Assembly: GCA_964358855.1 (NCBI GenBank)
Contig: CAYHQQ010000004.1
Span: forward strand, 1 to 64,000
Source: UBA2396 sp038042175
Lineage (GTDB): Bacteria > Planctomycetota > Phycisphaerae > Phycisphaerales > UBA1924
DNA: 64,000 nucleotides
Direction: 5' to 3'
Shown: one piece after another, positions 53,189-62,713 of the stretch
Layout: every line of letters begins with the position of its first letter
Position numbering within the stretch: the first letter of the stretch is position 1
The notes under the pieces: generated by a model
The model's input: only the letters and a program-made list of their open reading frames with translations
What the model was told of the DNA's origin: nothing
Database searches by the model: none
Made by a program: the position numbers and the translations under genes

Positions 53189-54781
53189 ATGCATCCCCCG
53201 CCCGCAACTCCAGCCACCTCGCTCGACTCCTTGCTCGATACGCCGCTCCTGGCGCTCGACGGCAACCTCTGGACCATCCGTGATGCCGTGGAGGGGACGC
53301 AGGTGTTCGGGGGTAACGGGTCGGGCAAGAGCAGCGGGAGCGGGCGGACCATCGCGGAGGCGTTCGTCCGGCATGGGTTCGGTGGACTCGTGCTGACCGC
53401 GAAGCCCGACGACCTCCAGCAGTGGGTCGGGTACCTGGAGAGCGCCGGTCTTGGCCCGGCGGACATCGCCCAGCGACTTCTGGTGGTGGAGCCGCCGGAT
53501 CGCCCTTCGCCTCCTGTCCACACCAAGGACGGCCAGCCCCTGACTCTCCCAACGTGCCGGGCCTTCAACTTCCTCACCTACGAGTTCGACCGGTGCGGAC
53601 ACCTGACCACCGATGTCGTCTCGCTCTTCATCAATGCGATGTCACCGGGGTCGAGTTCGGTGTCGGGCACGGAGCCCTACTGGAACGATGCGCTCCAGCA
53701 GCTCTTCACCCATGCGGTGGACCTGGCCACCCTTGCAGCGGAAGCCGAGACCGGCACGCCGACCCTCCGGTTGAGAACGGTCATGGACATCATCAGCTCG
53801 GCGCCGCAGTCGCCCCTGGAAGCGGCCTCCTCGGGCTGGCGGAACACAGGGCGTTCGGCGTGCTGGCGGTGCATCGACCTGGTGGCGGAAAAGCTGGTCC
53901 GCACCGGACACCTGGTCGGAGGACGGCTGAGCGATTTTTCCCGCTGCCTGGACTACTGGACGCTGGAGTTCCCGGCCCTGAGCGACCGGACCCGCAGCGT
54001 CATCGTCAGTTCGCTCACCTCCAAGGCCGCCGGATTGCTCCACTCGCCGATGGAGGAGTTGCTCTGTGGCGAAGATGACCCATTGACAAGTCCGGCGGCG
54101 CCCGAGGAGACTTTCCGCGGGCGGATCGTTGTGCTGAATCTTCCCGTGAAGCTCTTCGGGGAGGTGGGGCGGTTCGGTCAGACGCTGTGGAAGACCGTCT
54201 GGCAGCGTGCCGTGGACCGGCGCACGGGCAAGGTGATGATGGCCGCGGGGCAGCGCCCTGTGTTCCTGTGGTGCGACGAGTCGCAGTACTTTGTGACCAA
54301 AGAGGACGTGGGCTTCCAGCAGACGGCCCGTGGGTCTCTCGCGGCCACGGTGTACCTCACGCAGAACCTCTCCAACTACTACGCAGCGATCGGAGGCGCT
54401 CTCTCGAAGGCGGCGACCGACAGCCTTGTGGGTAACCTCCAAACCAAGATATTCCACGCGCTGGGAGACCCCGCCACCGTGGAGTGGGCCGAGCGGCTGT
54501 ATGGCAAGACCGTCCGGGCGATGTCCTCTCGGTCACAGAATCTCTCAACCCGGGACGACAGCATCGGGCGAGGTGCCTCCTCCACGCTGATTCCCGTGGT
54601 CGAAGCCCATCACTTCGCTTCGCTCCGCACCGGCGGGCCGGTCAACAACTACCAGGTGGACGCGTGGATCTACAAAGCCGGCAAACCGTGGCGCCAGTCC
54701 GCCACCACCGCTGAAGCCCTTGGCTATCCCGAAGTGCCGCCGCACATCCTCCGGTGCACGTTCCGGCAGGAGACCCAATAG
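53189..54781 (+). CDS. VirD4/TraG-type conjugative coupling protein
   Basis: 530 residues. Walker A GGNGSGKSSGSG at about 40-50, LVLTAKPDDLQQWV, GTEPYWNDALQQLFTHAVDL, Walker B VFLWCDESQYF near 360, and a C-terminal part with LSTRDDSIGRGASSTLIPVV and EAHHFASLRTGGP. These are the marks of type IV coupling ATPases that bring relaxase-bound DNA to the secretion channel. There is no obvious N-terminal membrane pair, so it is a soluble or short-anchor version. ATG at 53189 has GGAGGGG upstream. The stop overlaps the GTG of the next gene (TAGTG). Confidence 0.85.
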   Translation: MHPPPATPATSLDSLLDTPLLALDGNLWTIRDAVEGTQVFGGNGSGKSSGSGRTIAEAFVRHGFGGLVLTAKPDDLQQWVGYLESAGLGPADIAQRLLVVEPPDRPSPPVHTKDGQPLTLPTCRAFNFLTYEFDRCGHLTTDVVSLFINAMSPGSSSVSGTEPYWNDALQQLFTHAVDLATLAAEAETGTPTLRLRTVMDIISSAPQSPLEAASSGWRNTGRSACWRCIDLVAEKLVRTGHLVGGRLSDFSRCLDYWTLEFPALSDRTRSVIVSSLTSKAAGLLHSPMEELLCGEDDPLTSPAAPEETFRGRIVVLNLPVKLFGEVGRFGQTLWKTVWQRAVDRRTGKVMMAAGQRPVFLWCDESQYFVTKEDVGFQQTARGSLAATVYLTQNLSNYYAAIGGALSKAATDSLVGNLQTKIFHALGDPATVEWAERLYGKTVRAMSSRSQNLSTRDDSIGRGASSTLIPVVEAHHFASLRTGGPVNNYQVDAWIYKAGKPWRQSATTAEALGYPEVPPHILRCTFRQETQ

Positions 54782-55977
54782 TGCCGCTCTTCCGGAAGAC
54801 CTGGGACCGGGACCGAGACGCGGAGTGGACCGCGTTCTTCGCGTGCTCGGACAGGCTGCGCCCCACTTCCACGGCTGCTCCGTCATTCCTCACCCACGAC
54901 GAAGCCAGACTGTTGGAACTGCCAAACCCCAGCTTGGCGTTCACGCAGCAGCACCAGGAACGACTTCGCTCGACAGCCGGACCGTCGTTCCGGCCGGCGT
55001 CCGACGCTGTCGAACGAGACCGCGCTTGCGTGAGTCAGGCTACCGATCTGCTCGTTCGCTTGCCGGGTCTCCAACGCTTGCTGGACCGCTTTGCCGTTCA
55101 ACCTCCACATCAGGTTCCGTGTTCACCGCATGTTGATCGCGGGACCATGATTCTCCGCACGGACATTGCCGAGACGTCCGGGACCAACGACCCGACGCTT
55201 CGGTTGCTGTGCCGAATACCGGGAGACACGCCTCCCCACGTTGAGTCGCTCCTGGCCACCGGCCGCGCAGAAGTGCTGTGCGAGCGTGTCTGCCGATCCG
55301 CGTTGCTGTACACCGCGCTGTTCTCAACGCTGGAGGCGCTCGCGGTCGTGGACCAGATGCGGATCCCATCCGTGCTCACCGCGCTCGGCCGCTCCCCCGG
55401 TGGCGACGATTCGACAGTTCAGCTCGCATGCTGGTTCCGTATCGGCCACAACCTACGGGTACTCGTATCACCGCGATTCACCACAATGGGCGATGCGATT
55501 GTCGTTGGGTGTTCGCACGCCATCCTGTTCATGCAGCCTTGGATGGATCAGCACCCGCTCGACTCCAACAGTTGGTGGCTCTCTCTCGCCGAGCACAGCT
55601 ACACACATTTCCACGGACCGCACAGTCTCTACCACCGCCCCGCGGAGGTGTTCGCGTCGCACAAAGCAGACGGCCGACGGACGTGGATGTACTACGGCGA
55701 CCACTCCACCGCCGTGGCGGCGCGCACCGTGCTCGGTCCCGTGGGGCGGGCGCTCGGCGCGAAGACGGGCAAGACGTTTTACCCCGCCGGGCCACCGGAG
55801 CGGCGGGTGGCGTTCAGCGACACGAATCAGAGCTTCGTGAGTTTCGTGGCCGACGAATGGCCGTTCGATCCAGGCTCACCGCCTGTGGTGATCATCAACG
55901 CGTTCATGCTGGCGCTCGGCCACGAGATCGCGGGGCTTCGGGCACGGCTTCAGCGGGACTCGGCGTCAGCCCCGTGA
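54781..55977 (+). CDS. Hypothetical protein coupled to coupling-protein gene
   Basis: 398 residues from a GTG overlapping the previous stop by one base. Soluble, with no recognised domain; visible segments include SWWLSLAEHSYTHFHGPHSL, RTWMYYGDHSTAVAARTVLG and FVSFVADEWPFDP. The His/Tyr-rich centre could be catalytic but nothing matches a motif I know. The tight overlap suggests that it acts with the VirD4-type ATPase in transfer. It ends one base before the end of the convergent membrane-protein gene. Confidence 0.62.
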   Translation: MPLFRKTWDRDRDAEWTAFFACSDRLRPTSTAAPSFLTHDEARLLELPNPSLAFTQQHQERLRSTAGPSFRPASDAVERDRACVSQATDLLVRLPGLQRLLDRFAVQPPHQVPCSPHVDRGTMILRTDIAETSGTNDPTLRLLCRIPGDTPPHVESLLATGRAEVLCERVCRSALLYTALFSTLEALAVVDQMRIPSVLTALGRSPGGDDSTVQLACWFRIGHNLRVLVSPRFTTMGDAIVVGCSHAILFMQPWMDQHPLDSNSWWLSLAEHSYTHFHGPHSLYHRPAEVFASHKADGRRTWMYYGDHSTAVAARTVLGPVGRALGAKTGKTFYPAGPPERRVAFSDTNQSFVSFVADEWPFDPGSPPVVIINAFMLALGHEIAGLRARLQRDSASAP

Positions 55978-55978
55978 A

Positions 55979-56665
55979 TCAAGTCCGTTTCGTCAAGAGT
56001 CCCCATCCCCACTCCATCACGATCACGGCTAGCACAATGCCGAGATACATGCCAGGGTTGGTCAAGGCGTTGAGCCCTTGGAAGACCAGCCCACCGAGCG
56101 GTGTGTAGAACAGTGCAGCATGGATGCCCAGTGAGAGTGCTAGCGCGACCGCCGCGAAGCTGAAGTGGTTCTCCACTTCGTCCTCCGTTGACAGCCGGAA
56201 CTTCTGTCGAAACGTGACCACATGCATCCCGAGCATGGGCATGAATAGCAGGATGCACACGAGAGCGGTCGGTCCGTCGGTGGGCGAAGTCCACGCCACC
56301 TCGGGTACAAATCCTGAGAAGAGCTTGTTCGATGTCTGCGCGGCCGGCTGCGGCGCCGCCATCGCGGCGGTGCTGGCCTTTCCCTGATTCAGAAAACTGC
56401 GGTAGAAGGTCGTGTGTACCCAGAACCCAAGCGTCGTGCTCAGGGCGATGCCCAAGAATGCCACGCTCCTCCAAAGTCTCGCACCGAGCTCCGGCGAGTG
56501 GACGAGTGAATCGGCCGAGGCGCGTACCAGTCGCGCGATCTTGACCAGCACTCTGAATGGAGTCGCCGCCACGATCGCACCCCAGAAGTACCCGCCGATA
56601 CCGGCCACGCAAAATGCGCCGGCGACTTTGAGAATGCCACCCGCTACTTCTCTTGGATCGTCCAT
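55979..56665 (-). CDS. Multi-pass membrane protein
   Basis: 228 residues with about five hydrophobic segments (near 12-34, 67-87, 130-150, 165-185 and 200-222), separated by a Thr/Ala/Gln-rich loop. GGAG lies before the ATG at 56665; an upstream in-frame extension is basic and unlikely. No family recognised. Within a conjugation region it could be a mating-pair or entry-exclusion component, but there is no sequence proof. Confidence 0.6.
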   Translation of the reverse strand: MDDPREVAGGILKVAGAFCVAGIGGYFWGAIVAATPFRVLVKIARLVRASADSLVHSPELGARLWRSVAFLGIALSTTLGFWVHTTFYRSFLNQGKASTAAMAAPQPAAQTSNKLFSGFVPEVAWTSPTDGPTALVCILLFMPMLGMHVVTFRQKFRLSTEDEVENHFSFAAVALALSLGIHAALFYTPLGGLVFQGLNALTNPGMYLGIVLAVIVMEWGWGLLTKRT

Positions 56666-56937
56666 GCGATGCTCCGCTGAGACCGACACCGGGACGAATC
56701 GTATCGCCCGCCGACCGCCTGCACCGGACGGCCGCCCGCGTCGGATTGCCTTCCGTGGGCTAAGCGACGCATTCCGGCCGGGCCTCCATAACACCCCTGA
56801 GATTCACAGATTGGTGCGGGTAGAAGCGACGACAACGGCCTCACGGGGTCCGCATCGGCGGCGCCCGAGAGACCGGTGGTGCACCGAAGGTTTTCTCTCT
56901 GTGACCCGTTCCCACACTTTCCAAGAAGGAGTTCACC

Positions 56938-57978
56938 ATGAAAGAGGTTCTGACCAGCGCTCACGCGCAACTGTTCCGGCGTGCCCCGGATGAGTGCTTC
57001 CGCACGTTCGACGATCTCTGGCAGCACTGCCAGAAGCAGAAGTCGTCGTCGGAGGACCTGTGGCGGATGCCCCAGGAGATTCGTGCCGTTCCCACCGAGG
57101 GGCGGCTCGACCTGGCGATCGGAGAAGACCGCTCGCTCAGGATGAACAGTTGGAGCTTCGGCCAACTCTGCCAGTTCGCCGGCGTCAACCGCGATACCGT
57201 GAACCGCCTGTCAGCCGAGACGGCGGCGCAGGTGTTTCGGGAGACGCTGCCGGACAACGGCAAGCCACTCCAAGTACTGCACAACCAGCAGGTGGTTCGT
57301 TCCGTGCACGCGGCCAGCTACACCCGGCTCCACAACGTGGAGTTGCTCTCGCTGGTCCGCGAGTTCGCGACGGACTTCCAGCCGCCGCAGGAAGCGGGAG
57401 GGCCGGAATCGTCCGGCGGCTCGGGCCTGTACGCGGGCGAGATGGACATGTTCGTGTTCATGATCGACCCGGGCGGGTGGACCGACATCGACGGAGAGTC
57501 GTTCGCTCCGGGGTTCTTTTTGTGGAACTCCGAAGTCGGGAAACGCTCCGTCGGCGTGCAGAGTTTTTGGTTTCAGGCCGTGTGCCGGAACCACATCGTG
57601 TGGGACGCGGTCGAGGTCATCGACTTCAGCCGCAAGCACACCGCGAACGTGCATGATGCTGTCCGCGAGATCCGGGGGATCATCCACCGGCTCGTGGAGA
57701 AGCGTGACGCACGCCGCGACGGGTTCGTTCAGGTGATCCGCAAGGCCATGAAGGAGTCGCTCGGCACCGAGCCCGACGATGTCCTCGCGCTGCTGTCCAA
57801 GCACGGCATCGGCCGGGCGATCGCCAAGGAAGCACTGGAGATCGCCCGCACCAACGGACGGTTCACCATCTTCTCGGTTGTCGATGCGCTCACCCGTATC
57901 GCCGGCCGCATGCAGTACGCGGGCGACCGCACGGACGTTGACCAATCCGCGTCGTCGCTCCTCGCACTCGCCCGTTGA
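56938..57978 (+). CDS. DUF932 domain protein (phage/plasmid-like)
   Basis: 346 residues, the usual DUF932 layout: EDRSLRMNSWSFGQLCQFAG, VNRDTVNRLSAETAAQVFRE, RSVHAASYTRLHNVELLSLV, DMFVFMIDPG, FFLWNSEVGKRSVGVQSFWF, QAVCRNHIVWDA. The family is common on plasmids and integrative elements and is thought to be DNA-related, without proven function. AAGGAG precedes the ATG. A terminator-like hairpin lies immediately behind the stop. Confidence 0.88.
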   Translation: MKEVLTSAHAQLFRRAPDECFRTFDDLWQHCQKQKSSSEDLWRMPQEIRAVPTEGRLDLAIGEDRSLRMNSWSFGQLCQFAGVNRDTVNRLSAETAAQVFRETLPDNGKPLQVLHNQQVVRSVHAASYTRLHNVELLSLVREFATDFQPPQEAGGPESSGGSGLYAGEMDMFVFMIDPGGWTDIDGESFAPGFFLWNSEVGKRSVGVQSFWFQAVCRNHIVWDAVEVIDFSRKHTANVHDAVREIRGIIHRLVEKRDARRDGFVQVIRKAMKESLGTEPDDVLALLSKHGIGRAIAKEALEIARTNGRFTIFSVVDALTRIAGRMQYAGDRTDVDQSASSLLALAR

Positions 57979-57982
57979 CCCC

Positions 57983-58024
57983 AAAGGTTGAGAGATACAC
58001 GCACCACCGGTTCTCTCACCTTTT
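57983..58024 (+). terminator. Rho-independent terminator of the DUF932 gene
   Basis: AAAGGTTGAGAGA pairs with TCTCTCACCTTT (one bulged T, 12 bp) around a 16-base loop and ends in TTTT, starting five bases after the stop codon at 57978. Confidence 0.7.
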
Positions 58025-58111
58025 CAGAACAGAGTTTGGACGAACAGGGGTTGACCGCCACCCCCTTCGGCGTGCTACAGAAAGGACGTTCTGGTGCATG
58101 GATGAACAAGC

Positions 58112-59101
58112 ATGGCGGACGGCGAATCGACGACGACGACCTTTGATGACCTTGACCTCTTGACACTCACGCCCGAGTGTGCGGGGGTTCCGCTTCTCTT
58201 GGCCGACCCGGAAACGGCATCCCGATCACTGGAGTACTTCACCACGCAGGTCCGAAGTCCCGCCACGCGGGAGGCCTACTCGCGGGCCATCCGGCGCTTC
58301 TTCGTGTGGTGCGAGGATCGGGGCGTCACCGATCTCCATGCGGTCTCACCCATGTGCGTTGCCGCGTACATCGAGCAACTCGGCCGCCACCGCTCGGCCC
58401 CAACGGTCAAGCGTGCCCTCGCGGCGATCCGTTCTCTCTTCGACTGGCTTGCATCGGGCGGGTGCTTACCCGCCAATCCCGCCGCTCCGGTCCGCGGCCC
58501 ACGTCACGTCGTGGTCCGCGGCACGACACCGGTGCTCACCGTCGAGGAAACTCGGCACTTGATCCGCTCGATCCCTGCGGATGCGCCCATCGGACTTCGT
58601 GACCGAGCCTTGATTGCGATGATGGTCTACACATTCGCGAGGGTAAGCGCCGCCACTGGCATGCGCGTCGATGACTACTTCCAACAGGGCCGGAGGTGGT
58701 TCATCCGGCTGCACGAGAAGAACGGCCGCCTGCACCAGGTGCCCGCTCACTCCAAACTCCAGGAGCATCTGGAGCAGTACCTGCACGCTTGCGGCCTTGA
58801 CACTTCGCCGCACCTGCCGCTCTTCCGCAGTTTCAGCATCGACGGCCGTATGACCGTGCATGGCCTCACTCGGAACGATGCGTTGCGGATGGTCAAGCGT
58901 CGGGCAGTCGCCGCGGGTCTCGCTGCGACGACGTGCTGCCATAGTTTCCGTGCCACCGGGATCACCGCGTATCTCAGCAACGGAGGGCTCCTCGAAACGG
59001 CGCAGGCACTCGCGGGGCACGCGAGTGCCCGCACGACATCGCTCTACGACCGACGTGCCGACACCGTCGGCGTCGGCGAGATTGAACGGATCAATATCTG
59101 A
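58112..59101 (+). CDS. Tyrosine recombinase / integrase
   Basis: 329 residues. N-terminal core-binding SAM-like domain (SPATREAYSRAIRRFFVWCE, VKRALAAIRSLFDWLASGGC). The catalytic domain has all residues in place: R177 (FARVSA), K203 (HEKNGR), H277 and R280 (CHSFRATG), H303 (GHASARTTS), Y312 (LYDRRAD). XerC/D-like size, with no extra arm-binding domain visible. It is the only recombinase in the window and is a candidate for moving element C, and perhaps islands A and B in trans, though it is not adjacent to any attachment core. Confidence 0.92.
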   Translation: MADGESTTTTFDDLDLLTLTPECAGVPLLLADPETASRSLEYFTTQVRSPATREAYSRAIRRFFVWCEDRGVTDLHAVSPMCVAAYIEQLGRHRSAPTVKRALAAIRSLFDWLASGGCLPANPAAPVRGPRHVVVRGTTPVLTVEETRHLIRSIPADAPIGLRDRALIAMMVYTFARVSAATGMRVDDYFQQGRRWFIRLHEKNGRLHQVPAHSKLQEHLEQYLHACGLDTSPHLPLFRSFSIDGRMTVHGLTRNDALRMVKRRAVAAGLAATTCCHSFRATGITAYLSNGGLLETAQALAGHASARTTSLYDRRADTVGVGEIERINI

Positions 59102-59108
59102 CACGTCG

Positions 59109-59879
59109 TCAGCTCTCGGTCCCCGGGTCCTGCACCATTCCGGGCACACCGGGAACGCTCACGGGCTCTGCATCACCGTCGGGCCGAGTCATTGGGACCG
59201 GCATCCCAGTGCTTGGGTCCGCAATGCCCGCAACCGGTCGGCGCTGAACCTCGACTCGTGCCGCGAGCGGCACTCCGAATGGCGCCACAATCCGTCGCTC
59301 GAAGTCCAGCCAGAGATGGCTGACCGCACCAAGTCCCGCGGCGCGACGCTTGTTGTTGACCGCCCGGAGGAGCATGAACAGTTGACGTCGAACCGGAGCG
59401 TATGGAATCCAGCCGATCGCTCCGAGCTCCGCCCCGAGTTGTTCAGATGTGCGTCGAGTCGCCAGATCCTCGAAATAGGCCTTCACCCGGAGGTACTCCG
59501 CCTGTTCGATCCGGACGCACGGGTGCCCGCCGCGATGGCTGACGGAGTAGCCGAAGAACTTGATGGGCACGCGGCGGCAATCCCGGACCGCGTCCCGTTC
59601 CCGGTCGAAGAAGGCGTGTTCGCCGTGCGTCGCCATGAGGATGAAGAACCGGTTGTACCGCAGGTACTGCATGCTCGCCTGCCCGAGCGCCTTGCGCCAG
59701 GCTCGTGCCCACTTGGTCACGTCGATGTCGTAGAGCTGGACCAGTTTGGCGTCAATGCCTCGCGGGTCCTTCTCGGCAGGCACGACGCCCGTGACGTAGA
59801 ACCAGTAGCCGTGTCGCACATAGCTGACCGCAAGCTGTTGGATGAATCCCGCGACCGACGCCGCTTCGCACCTGTACAT
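59109..59879 (-). CDS. Conserved hypothetical protein of mobile elements
   Basis: 256 residues: YVRHGYWFYVTGVVPAEKDP, MQYLRYNRFFILMATHGEHA, FFDRERD..RRVPIKFFGYS, VEVQRRPVAGIA. The basic core of about 200 residues with the HGEHAFF motif is familiar from plasmid and integrative-element neighbourhoods, usually near integrases; no function known to me. It is convergent with the recombinase gene (7-base gap). A palindromic operator candidate lies about 52 bases upstream at 59931-59950. Confidence 0.7.
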   Translation of the reverse strand: MYRCEAASVAGFIQQLAVSYVRHGYWFYVTGVVPAEKDPRGIDAKLVQLYDIDVTKWARAWRKALGQASMQYLRYNRFFILMATHGEHAFFDRERDAVRDCRRVPIKFFGYSVSHRGGHPCVRIEQAEYLRVKAYFEDLATRRTSEQLGAELGAIGWIPYAPVRRQLFMLLRAVNNKRRAAGLGAVSHLWLDFERRIVAPFGVPLAARVEVQRRPVAGIADPSTGMPVPMTRPDGDAEPVSVPGVPGMVQDPGTES

Positions 59880-59930
59880 GCCCCCTGGTCAGACCGGACC
59901 GACTGTTCGATCCTCCCCCCGCCCCTTCTA

Positions 59931-59950
59931 CCGAACGAGTGTTCGTTCGG
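59931..59950. promoter_or_regulatory. Palindrome shared with the ardA upstream region
   Basis: CCGAACGA, GTGT, TCGTTCGG: perfect 8 bp arms identical to the core of the 26 bp palindrome at 47823-47848. It lies 5' of the minus-strand gene ending at 59879. Confidence 0.5.
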
Positions 59951-60462
59951 ACGCTCGGCCGTGAAGAGCACACGCCCACCAGATCGTGCATAACGAGTGT
60001 GATGTCCGAGCGACGGAGGGCGGGTTGGAGCGGATCGAGCGTTCTGACATCCAGCACTCCGACTACTGCCGCTGAACGCACCGCCTTCCGGCCCTCCCTC
60101 CGTCGCGACATCGTCCACACCCATACTGACAAGGATTGTCGATGCATCACCTTCCCGTTCCGCGAATGACCCAACTGCTGTTCCCTTTCCCGAAGTACCT
60201 GGACGACACACTCCGACGCCCCACGTTCACCGATCTAAGGACACCACCACGATCGGGAACGGCCAACGCACGCTTCGACGAGCACCCGCGGCCACGGCGA
60301 CGGCGAGACACGTATCTACCTCAGCCCGGACGAGGCCAGATTGCAATGCGGAGACGTGCCCCGCGCGCTCATCGCTGGCACTGGCGGGCGTTCTCGCCGA
60401 AGTGTGATTCACTGGTCGAAACAATGCCCCGAGAAGTTTCCGGTTACGGTGCGGGGACAGGC
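59951..60462. other. Gene-free stretch
   Basis: About 510 bases with no convincing gene. A frame without start codon at 60239-60470 reads GETRIYLSPDEARLQCGDVP, then RALIAGTGG and later FPVTVRGQAQYRTV, protein-like enough to be a decayed fragment. Nothing else seen. Confidence 0.3.
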
Positions 60463-61107
60463 TCAATACCGGACGGTCGGCTTGGTCTCTTCCAGCCGGG
60501 CGAACTGAACCAACCCTTGCTCCAAAGCCGTCCGTAGAGCCGGGAGCGAGATGTCGCGGTCGCCCACGCCCCCTGCTGCTCGGTTTGGTAACAAGATTCG
60601 GGAACGGACGCCATCCCGCGTGATCCGGATGTCCCCATAAGTCATCGTCAACACTCGGGTCAGCACGTGTTCCGGCGCCGGGTCGAACTCTGCCGCATCC
60701 ACTCGCTTGACTGCCTCCAGGAGTTCCATCACCTGCGACTTGGTGAACTGAAGATCGATCGCGGCAGTCTTGTCGGCATCGATCTGCTTTCGTGCCGCAT
60801 CATCCGTCACCTCAAACGCCTTCAGTTCACCCGATGCAGCGGTGAACACACCCATCGTCATTCGCATGCCGTACTCTCGCCCTTCAGCACCAATGACCCG
60901 CCAGGTCGCCATCCTCACATAGAGGGACGACTTCGCCGCCTGGTTCCGGAACAGCTCGAATCGAACGATGGGGCCGACCTCTTCGAGAGTCAGGAGCGAC
61001 GTCGCCTTCCCCTCCTGTGGCGCTTGAATCGGCGCGGTGCCCACGCCCGCCACAAGCAGTCCCCCGCACAGCATCATGCCACAGAGCCGCGTCGTCCACA
61101 TCTTCAT
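60463..61107 (-). CDS. Exported hypothetical protein
   Basis: 214 residues with signal peptide (TRLCGMMLCGGLLVAGVGTA). Mature part about 185 residues, apparently beta-rich: VGPIVRFELFRNQAAKSSLY, GMRMTMGVFTAASGELKAFE, QVMELLEAVKRVDAAEFDPA. No family recognised. It stands alone between gene-poor regions. The start is the first ATG; a second at residue 3 is possible. Confidence 0.65.
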   Translation of the reverse strand: MKMWTTRLCGMMLCGGLLVAGVGTAPIQAPQEGKATSLLTLEEVGPIVRFELFRNQAAKSSLYVRMATWRVIGAEGREYGMRMTMGVFTAASGELKAFEVTDDAARKQIDADKTAAIDLQFTKSQVMELLEAVKRVDAAEFDPAPEHVLTRVLTMTYGDIRITRDGVRSRILLPNRAAGGVGDRDISLPALRTALEQGLVQFARLEETKPTVRY

Positions 61108-62713
61108 CGTTCAACTCCAGGGAAGTGTTCCTCGCTCGTCCCTCCTCCTCAGAGCGTGCGGCCACGTGTCGCCGCCCGGCCCATTCTACCAAGCCCCATC
61201 GGCGCTCCGGTGATCACGCGATTGGACGGACGGCCCCTTTACCCGGCTGAACCTGTGTTCGCATCTCTCCCCACGCTCCGGCGATCCGAAGTCCAGAGGC
61301 GAAAAGTCGGCTGTTTGCAGGGCACAGCCGACCAAGCCCACTGACAACCAGAACAAACCTTCATTCCACCGCGGCGCTTCAGGTTGCTCATTGAGCACCG
61401 AAAGCACCGCGACGGATCAACCTATCCACGACCCGCATTCTGCATGGTCATGCCTCCAGTCTGACACGCACACCACGGCACGCACTCTGGTTTCCAGAGT
61501 TGACGTTGCTCAATCCATAGTGGTCGCGTCAGCAAAACCGTGTTCCGCACAGGTGTGCCATGAGCAGACACCTCCCATGCGGTCCATCAGACCATTGCCG
61601 CACAGCGCCCGCCCGCCAGGGCTGGCGCCATGCAGCCGTCCGCACCTTCAATCAAGAGAACGACCACGGGGGGCGTGGACAACTTCGTCCACGCCCCCAG
61701 GGCCGCAGCATCATCGAGACGGGAAACACCCGTCGCGGCTTTCCTCCCGGCATCGTGCCCGGCACCACCCGTAGCACGCCGACGCTCAGGCCACTGCCTT
61801 GCAGCCTGCGCGCGGGGCTTGCACCCCGTTTGTACTGACCGCACACTCCCGATCCGGCCCCTTTGAATCACCCAGCCGACCCCGCGAGAGCGCGGGGCTG
61901 GGCACCGGGAACCATCCCGGCAGGACCGGACCATCCCGAGTTCGCCACGAACGTGTGCCTGCTGCTGAAGTCGCTAGGACCAGTTACGGTCCGGGTCGAA
62001 TGTCGCCCGTCCGCCCTCCCGGGCGGAACAGTGTTTGCGCCGCAGATGCGGCGATTTCCCGGGGCAGAAACCAGAAGCTCCCCGGTACCCGTCGTCATTC
62101 AATGTTCGCGGTTCGGCTCCGTCTTCAGCAGGCCTGACCGGCAAGCCCTTTCGGGCCTCTACATGGTTGAGCTTTTCATCGGTGCGGCGTTTCGCCGCAT
62201 CGCCGGGGACAGTCGTGTCCCCGGGTGCCCGCGTCTCCGCGATGCACACTCCCCACGCCGGCCAGGGTTGAACGGGCTGCCGCTTTCGCGGCGTTGCGCC
62301 CGGGCCCCCCTGGGTGGATTTGCACCACTTCGTTCGTGACCGCCTGACCACAGTCGTCAGGTATGCCCTCGTCGCCCGGCTTCGCCGTGGAACATCTGTA
62401 CTTGCGTTGTTCCACGGGCGAGTCGAACTGAAAACCGTTGGTATCGAGTAGAACGCTGGGATTGTCCCTGTAGATTCAGGGGTTTGGAACCGCAGCGAGC
62501 CCTCGTCGAACCGGACGAGCCAGTCTCCTGGCATCCGGCTCTACGGGTCAGAAACCATGCGCGGGTGGTTAGTCCGCATCCGCTCATCCGGTTGGTGGCC
62601 GGACTTTCGGCGTTTCTGCCCGTCTCGATGATGCCGGTGCGTCGTTGCGCAGTGCCGACAGACGCGGAGTCACCTCCACGATACTGCGGTTCTACCAGAA
62701 CGGTGTTCGGATG
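61108..62713. other. 1.6 kb gene-free region rich in perfect hairpins
   Basis: No convincing coding frame on either strand. Between about 61610 and 62520 there are at least twelve short-loop inverted repeats. They include 12 bp GGGGGCGTGGAC/GTCCACGCCCCC (61669-61698, 6-base loop); CCCCGCG/CGCGGGG near 61881; CGCCGC/GCGGCG near 62039; TGCGGCG/CGCCGCA near 62183; GGGGACA/TGTCCCC near 62205; CCTGAC/GTCAGG near 62343; 9 bp CGTGGAACA/TGTTCCACG near 62385; and CTCGTC/GACGAG near 62501. Many loops are TTTC or similar. Could be a large structured RNA or a replication/partition region. Confidence 0.4.

Noticed and set aside
60136..60537. 133-codon + strand frame
   Set aside because: Arg/Pro-rich, no start-site support, and it overlaps the end of the exported-protein gene.
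47100..62700. Possible CRISPR array from the many inverted repeats
   Set aside because: The repeats are not identical to one another and there is no regular repeat-spacer period.
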